Shown piece by piece: positions 6,599 to 10,364 of a DNA stretch of 10,364 nucleotides. How positions within the stretch are numbered: the first letter of the stretch is position 1; the number at the start of each line of letters is the position of its first letter. The position numbers were made by a program, and so were the translations under genes. The stretch lies in contig JAHJKV010000324.1 of the NCBI GenBank assembly GCA_018822065.1, forward strand, positions 1-10,364. The letters run 5' to 3'. Below the pieces are notes generated by a model that saw nothing but the letters and a program-made list of their open reading frames with translations, was not told where the DNA came from and ran no database searches. Source of the DNA: Pseudomonadota bacterium. Its GTDB lineage: Bacteria; Desulfobacterota; Desulfovibrionia; Desulfovibrionales; Desulfovibrionaceae.

Positions 6599-6624
6599 GG
6601 GCAGAACCGTGAAGTCCTGCCCCC
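6599..6624 (-). terminator. weak terminator after the PEP-CTERM-like gene
   Basis: GGGCAG (6599-6604) pairs with CTGCCC (6618-6623) on a 13-nt loop. On the minus strand the stem is followed by TTTGTCATAACC, a short T-tract. It lies 26 nt beyond the TAA at 6650, i.e. beyond the full-length reading frame rather than directly after the amber codon. Confidence 0.5.
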
Positions 6625-6649
6625 TGAAAACCCTTAGTAGGGAAAGTGT

Positions 6650-7339
6650 TTAGGCCTTGACCATCTTGCGGCGCATGCCGACCAGGCCCATGATGCCGGA
6701 ACCGAGCAGCTACACGGCACCGGGGATGGGGGTCTTGGACATGCCACCGGCAAAGACCACGTCGTTGGCGCAGCTCACGGTGTAACCCACGGTCAGCACT
6801 TCGTAGTCAAGGTTAAGGCCTTCGATGCTGGTGGTCAGCACCTGACCGGAGTTCTGCCAAGTTTCAAGTCCGGACCAGGTCGCGTAGGCAACGGGTGCAC
6901 CAGAGACGATGGCACCTGTGGGGTGATCTTCACGAATGCCGGAACCCGTGCTCATGATGTATGAGCCAGTTGCGTCATAGTCGACGTTGAAGGCATACAC
7001 GCCAACCGTTCCGCCGTTACGACCAGAAAGATCGACCACGTAGTCCCAGCTGTTGTCATTGTTCACATTGATAAACAGATCACCGGAACCAAGGTTGTTG
7101 TAAGCACTGCCAGCAGTGTAATTCACGCTGAAGCCGGTCATGATGCCGCCGTTTTGATAGGAAACGGTGCCGGTTGTGAAATTGGGCACACCGATGACAT
7201 CTTTGCTGTCGTCAGAAGTGCCATTGGCCCAGCCAGGCCAGTAGTTGACGGTGTCTTCAAAGGTGTACACACCGGCATGCGCAACGCTTGCGATCAGCAT
7301 CAGCAAAAACATGGTGATAAAGGCGACGCGGGTTTTCAT
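6650..7339 (-). pseudogene. exported PEP-CTERM-like protein with an amber codon in its sorting tail
   Basis: From ATG 7339 the frame codes 209 residues to TAG at 6712-6710. It then continues in frame for 19 sense codons, LLGSGIMGLVGMRRKMVKA, to TAA at 6652-6650. The start has AGGAG 8 nt upstream; TTG 7345 is too close to that site. Residues 1-22 are a signal peptide ending A-H-A. The mature part is Ser/Gly/Asn/Tyr-rich and probably all-beta, with ...S-C-A-N-D-V-V-F near the end, common in PEP-CTERM-type proteins. The C-terminus reads P-I-P-G-A-V, amber, then a hydrophobic segment and M-R-R-K. This is the PEP-CTERM/VPLPA-CTERM layout (Pro motif, W-L-L-G-S-G helix, basic end), with TAG where TGG (Trp) is expected. 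As read, the protein would be secreted without its anchor. It could be a recent nonsense allele, a read-through gene or a base error. Function is unknown; such proteins are usually surface or extracellular. Confidence 0.78.
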
Positions 7340-7352
7340 TTTCAATTCTCCT

Positions 7353-7787
7353 GAGTTCTTACAAATATTCCTCTCAAAAAATCTCTCTCACTCTAGCTCC
7401 ATAATAGTGGAGCGAACCGCTCAAAAACAATCGAGCGAAAGTCTGGTTTTTTACTTAGCAAGGCTCATACCGAAGCATGAGTCCAAACTGGTACCTTGTT
7501 GGATGTTTTGTAATTTTATTCAATTAAAACAAAATAATGCGTAGTAGTAGATAAAATGAATAATTACTGAGTCTTGTTCAGGTATGGAAAAAAATGCATC
7601 TTGAATCCGGCCAGTTATACCTGCTGAGGAGGTCGAGGAGGTATGAACGTCCTAGCGGTTTTGCGGGGGTGAGCAGACAGGGAACCTGACGATAGTTAAG
7701 ATTCGTCTTGCCCTTAGATCAGACAGTCCGTGTTTCGGTTCTATCAACGAGGATAGGATAGAAAGAGACTATGGAAGAGGGAGGGGG
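7353..7787. other. 435-nt stretch without a gene
   Basis: No credible coding frame was found on either strand. On the minus strand, as the possible leader of the PEP-CTERM-like gene, it holds a 7-bp hairpin with a stable C(UUCG)G loop (7464-7481). Nearer the gene are two small hairpins that share bases and cannot form together: 7410-7422 and 7396-7413. Next to mtgA, TTCTATC (7739-7745) pairs with GATAGAA (7757-7763), a possible weak end signal for mtgA. A plus-strand GGAGG-rich block (7628-7642) precedes only a 9-codon frame. I recognise no known riboswitch or small RNA. Confidence 0.5.
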
Positions 7788-8555
7788 CTACTGATTGTTC
7801 AGCCGTCGTTCCATTCGCTGCATGATCAGCTTGGAGCGGTAGGCCACGGTGCGTGAATTGCCCGTGGGGGTCCAGCGTATGGGGTTGGGCAGCACTGCAA
7901 CCAGCCGGGCGGCCTCCAGTCGTGACAACTGCGACGGCGTCTTGCCGTAATAGTGGCTGGCAGCGGCACCGATGCCGAAGATGCCGTCCCCCCATTCGAT
8001 GCAGTTCAGATAGAGTTCCAGGATTCGCTTTTTGGAGAGCGCCCGCTCCATTCGCCAGGTGACAATGGCCTCGTTGAGCTTGCGCACCGGGTTTTTTGAG
8101 GGCGAGAAGTAGAGGTTCTTGACCAGTTGTTGCGAAATGGTGCTGCCCCCGGCCATGGGGCCGTCGCCCTCCAGGTTGCGGACCATAGCATCCTTCATGC
8201 CTTCCAGGTCAAACCCCTCATGATTCCAGAACTTGTCGTCCTCGCCAATGGTCACGGCCATAGTCAGGTTCTTGGAGATGTCTGACAGGCGAACCCATTT
8301 CCATTGAATATTCTTGTTCTTGCCCGCATCCTGCCACTGGTCCTTGCGGTATTCCATGAAAGCCGTGGTTTCCGGGTTGGACTTGATCAGGGAGGACACG
8401 TCGGGCCAGAGCATGAACCAGGTCATGTCCACAACGAACCAGACGAAGAACAAGACCAGGGCATTGCGCAGGTAACGCAACCAGGGTCTGCGCCGTTTGG
8501 GGCTTGGGTCGGTCGGGCTTACTTGATCCGGCAGGATGTCATCGTCAGGCCACAT
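7788..8555 (-). CDS. mtgA: monofunctional peptidoglycan glycosyltransferase
   Basis: This 255-residue GT51 enzyme polymerises lipid II into glycan strands at the outer face of the inner membrane. A Pro/basic cytoplasmic N-terminus precedes one membrane helix (about 31-50), then the GT51 domain. Motif 1 is E105-D-D-K-F-W-N-H-E-G-F-D, with E105 the catalytic base. Motif 2 is G-G-S-T-I-S-Q-Q-L-V-K-N (137-148). RMERALSKKRILELYLN (168-184), with E180, and G-I-F-G-I-G-A-A-A follow. No transpeptidase domain is attached, and the length is normal for MtgA. I chose ATG 8555, with AGGAG about 9 nt upstream; an in-frame extension to 8714 would add about 53 low-similarity residues running through the terminator of the ech operon and is unlikely. 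Confidence 0.94.
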   Translation of the reverse strand: MWPDDDILPDQVSPTDPSPKRRRPWLRYLRNALVLFFVWFVVDMTWFMLWPDVSSLIKSNPETTAFMEYRKDQWQDAGKNKNIQWKWVRLSDISKNLTMAVTIGEDDKFWNHEGFDLEGMKDAMVRNLEGDGPMAGGSTISQQLVKNLYFSPSKNPVRKLNEAIVTWRMERALSKKRILELYLNCIEWGDGIFGIGAAASHYYGKTPSQLSRLEAARLVAVLPNPIRWTPTGNSRTVAYRSKLIMQRMERRLNNQ

Positions 8556-8632
8556 GAGTACCTCTCCTGTCTTCATAAGCGTCTGGAGCAGAGAACGCAA
8601 AGGGGAAGACGTCGCTCGGCGACAAAAGAAAT

Positions 8633-8652
8633 CCCCGGAACTGGTTCCGGGG
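8633..8652 (-). terminator. terminator of the ech operon
   Basis: CCCCGGAAC (8633-8641) pairs with GTTCCGGGG (8644-8652). On the minus strand the stem is followed by ATTTCTTTTG. A run of ten G residues (8649-8658 on the plus strand) overlaps one arm and gives several slipped pairings. It lies about 160 nt beyond the echF stop and before the mtgA start. Another inverted repeat nearer the stop, TCCTTGC (8769-8775) with GCAAGGA (8790-8796), lacks a T-tract. Confidence 0.55.
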
Positions 8653-8810
8653 GGGGGGTGTTGTGTGTGGATGTTGAAATGGTGGAGGCGGGGGGAAGGA
8701 ATGTCGGCTATCATGCTGTAATTAAAAATTAATCAATTAGGTCTTCAATCTGTTAACTTGTCTGGAAATCCTTGCTCCTCCCATGTCTGGCAAGGAAAAC
8801 GACAGCGGCT

Positions 8811-9182
8811 CTAAGCGTCCTTGGGCTTTGCCGGTCGTTGCGGCGGCGTGGGGTGCAGTTCAGTGCGTTGGCGGACCGTGCGGGGCGTGGGGCGTTGTTC
8901 GGTCTGGGTCAGGCTGTCTGTGGGGCAGACCTCGGCGCACCAGCCGCAAAGGACGCAAGCAAAGGGGTCGTGGACCCAGAGGCAGAGATGCTTGTCCACC
9001 TCGATGCAGGACGTTGGACAACGCCGGGCGCAGAGACCGCAAAGGATGCACGCGGACGCATCGTTTACAATCTCCCCGCGCGAACCGGCATAAGGTTTGC
9101 GCACCTCGGCCGGATAGCGTCGGGTTGTCGGTCGTCGGAAAAGGCTCCGTAGGGCATTGGGAATCAGGCGCGGCAGCTTCAT
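8811..9182 (-). CDS. echF: Ech hydrogenase ferredoxin subunit (2 x [4Fe-4S])
   Basis: This 123-residue protein has two complete C-x-x-C-x-x-C-x-x-x-C-P motifs: C45/C48/C51/C55 and C76/C79/C82/C86. The N-terminus (P-x-T-R-R-Y-P...Y-A-G-S-R-G) is typical of EchF/NuoI-like subunits that carry electrons from ferredoxin to the small subunit of group 4 [NiFe] hydrogenases. ATG 9182 follows the echE stop by 1 nt, with CGGAG upstream inside echE, so the two are translationally coupled. Residues about 93-123 form a Pro/Arg/Gln/Thr-rich tail with no cluster ligands, probably disordered. It is the last gene of the operon visible here. Membrane association is through partner subunits, as it has no membrane helix itself. 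Confidence 0.9.
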   Translation of the reverse strand: MKLPRLIPNALRSLFRRPTTRRYPAEVRKPYAGSRGEIVNDASACILCGLCARRCPTSCIEVDKHLCLWVHDPFACVLCGWCAEVCPTDSLTQTEQRPTPRTVRQRTELHPTPPQRPAKPKDA

Positions 9183-9183
9183 G

Positions 9184-10260
9184 TCAACGCTCCGTGCAGG
9201 AAATGCAGGGGTCGATGGTCATCACCAGCACCGGCGCATCGGCTAGACTGTGTCCAGGTAGCAGGTCCAGCAGGGCGGGGATGTTGGCGAAGGTGGGCGT
9301 GCGGATGCGCACCCGGTCCAAGAGCTTGCCGCCATCGGCTTTCACGAAATACAGAGCTTCACCCCGAGGTTGTTCAACGCGCCGGACCGCCTCGCCTTCA
9401 GCCTGTCCCTTGGGCTTCACGGCAATTTCGCCCTGGGGTAGCCGATCCAGTGTACCGAGGGCCAAGTCTACACTTTGTTCTGTCTCACGTATGCGCACGG
9501 TCAGCCTGGCCCAGCTGTCGCCGTCGTTTTCCACGCAGGGTTTGAACTCCATAGCACCGTAGATTTCCTGATCCAGCATGCGGATGTCATGTGCCACACC
9601 GGAGCCGCGCAGGGTCGGACCCACTGTGCCCAGGGCATGGGCTCGTTCCGGGGTCAGCACCCCGATGCCCTTGGTGCGTTTGGCGATGGAATAATCGCCC
9701 AGCATGGCCTTGCCTAGACGGTGTACCTCGTCCCGCACTCCGGCCAGTTCGGTCCGGCACCAGAGCATCTGGTCCGGGTTCAGGTCGCGGCGCACCCCGC
9801 CGATGACCGAGACCGAAACCACTACTCGGTTGCCCGACGTAGCCTCTTGGATGTCCATAATCCGTTCGCGCACCCGCCAGAACTGCATGAACAGATTCTC
9901 GAATCCCAGGGCGTCGGCAAAGAGCCCCAGCCAGAGGAGGTGGCTGTGGAGCCGGTGGACCTCGGCCCAGAAGACGCGGAGCCATTGGGCTCTGGGCGGC
10001 GGCGTAATTCCGTGGATATCCTCCAGGGCTTGGCAGAAGCACATGCCGTGCATCATGGAACAGATGCCGCAGACCCGCTCCACCACCTGGACCATCTGGT
10101 CTGGGGTGCGTTTCCGGGCCAGGAGTTCCAGGCCCCGGTGGATGTATCCCAGGCGTGGCAGGGCCTCGACGATGATATCGTCTTCAAGGGTCAGGGTCAG
10201 GTGAATGGGTTCGGGCAGCACCGGATGCTGTGGGCCGAAGGGGATGACGGTGCGGCCCAT
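9184..10260 (-). CDS. echE: Ech-type group 4 [NiFe] hydrogenase large subunit
   Basis: This 358-residue subunit carries the NiFe site. The N-terminal ligand motif is R62-V-C64-G-I-C67-x-x-x-H71 and the C-terminal one is D350-P-C352-I-S-C355-T-E-R358. The opening R-T-V-I-P-F-G-P-Q-H-P-V-L-P-E-P-I-H is characteristic of EchE. The protein ends exactly at the arginine of the C-terminal motif, so there is no peptide for a maturation protease to remove. That peptide is cut off in most [NiFe] hydrogenases, while Ech enzymes are known to lack it. ATG 10260 directly follows the TAG of the preceding gene, and AAGGAGG lies about 8 nt upstream inside that gene. The complex couples ferredoxin oxidation, H2 formation and ion translocation, reversibly. 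The gene is clearly GC-richer than the central part of the window. Confidence 0.95.
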   Translation of the reverse strand: MGRTVIPFGPQHPVLPEPIHLTLTLEDDIIVEALPRLGYIHRGLELLARKRTPDQMVQVVERVCGICSMMHGMCFCQALEDIHGITPPPRAQWLRVFWAEVHRLHSHLLWLGLFADALGFENLFMQFWRVRERIMDIQEATSGNRVVVSVSVIGGVRRDLNPDQMLWCRTELAGVRDEVHRLGKAMLGDYSIAKRTKGIGVLTPERAHALGTVGPTLRGSGVAHDIRMLDQEIYGAMEFKPCVENDGDSWARLTVRIRETEQSVDLALGTLDRLPQGEIAVKPKGQAEGEAVRRVEQPRGEALYFVKADGGKLLDRVRIRTPTFANIPALLDLLPGHSLADAPVLVMTIDPCISCTER

Positions 10261-10364
10261 CTACCCTTCCTCCTTTTTCGGCGCTATGGTGTAGGCGGCC
10301 AGAGGCGAGAGCCGAGCTTCGGGTTCCAGAAACATGTGTCCGCCGAAGTCGGGAGCTAGGCCCG
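10261..10364 (-). CDS. C-terminal end of the gene upstream of echE (echD-like by position)
   Basis: An open frame enters from the right edge and ends in TAG at 10263-10261, abutting the echE start. Its last 33 residues end in ...LSPLAAYTIAPKKEEG, and it contains the echE ribosome binding site. In the echABCDEF order known from Methanosarcina and Desulfovibrio, the gene before echE is echD, a small soluble subunit related to the 30-kDa subunit of complex I. The assignment rests on position only; the piece is too short to recognise. Confidence 0.7.
   Translation of the reverse strand, partial: GLAPDFGGHMFLEPEARLSPLAAYTIAPKKEEG

Noticed and set aside
6580..6650. Placing the terminator of the exported protein directly after the amber codon
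   Set aside because: The only hairpin with a T-tract lies beyond the TAA at 6650, which supports the longer ancestral frame.
7643..7672. Nine-codon plus-strand frame MNVLAVLRG after doubled GGAGG
   Set aside because: Too short, and no downstream gene on that strand that a leader peptide could control; kept only as part of a low-interest observation.
7353..7787. Cyclic-di-GMP (GEMM) riboswitch, 6S RNA, SRP RNA or tmRNA
   Set aside because: Looked for their conserved cores by eye on both strands and found none; a covariance search would be decisive.
8556..8714. N-terminal extension of mtgA
   Set aside because: It would translate the ech terminator and G-tract. ATG 8555 has a good ribosome site and gives the normal MtgA length.
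1..10364. CRISPR arrays, tRNA or rRNA genes, toxin-antitoxin pairs, phage genes
   Set aside because: No regular repeats, cloverleaf or rRNA-like segments, or matching protein families were seen.

Overview
The window looks like chromosomal DNA of a strictly anaerobic, sulfate-reducer-like member of the Desulfovibrionaceae (Desulfovibrio or Pseudodesulfovibrio type). This is inferred from the gene set: an Ech-type energy-converting [NiFe] hydrogenase, a rubredoxin, CheD, HDOD and PilZ signalling proteins, and an exported protein with a PEP-CTERM-like tail. No rRNA, tRNA, CRISPR array or phage genes were seen.

Layout. Positions 1-1052 (minus) hold an almost complete IS4-family transposase that runs off the left edge. 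A 15-nt inverted repeat at its 5' end could hide its ribosome binding site. A thioredoxin-fold DsbA-like lipoprotein (plus) follows, facing an FMN-dependent azoreductase (minus) across a strong hairpin. A small, very acidic orphan gene (minus) sits between its own terminator and a short region divergent from cheD. cheD and an HDOD gene (plus) overlap by 4 nt. Then come rubredoxin and an L-asparaginase (both minus), a single-domain PilZ protein (plus), a secreted PEP-CTERM-like protein whose sorting tail is cut by an amber codon (minus), about 440 nt without a gene, a monofunctional peptidoglycan transglycosylase mtgA (minus), and the 3' end of an ech operon (end of an echD-like gene, echE, echF; minus).

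How the genes work together. CheD-HDOD is a translationally coupled signalling pair, and PilZ suggests a cyclic-di-GMP output. The ech genes encode the catalytic subunit and a two-cluster ferredoxin subunit of a membrane complex that couples ferredoxin, H2 and ion movement. Most other genes are single transcription units with their own ribosome binding sites, and several have their own terminators. This is mainly ordinary core-like sequence with one insertion element.

The observations most worth a second look are the amber codon replacing the tryptophan of the C-terminal sorting signal (6710-6712), the repeat that can sequester the transposase start site, the rubredoxin with a CxCG instead of a CxxCG knuckle, and the acidic 88-residue orphan. 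I found no clear evidence of a new multi-gene system.
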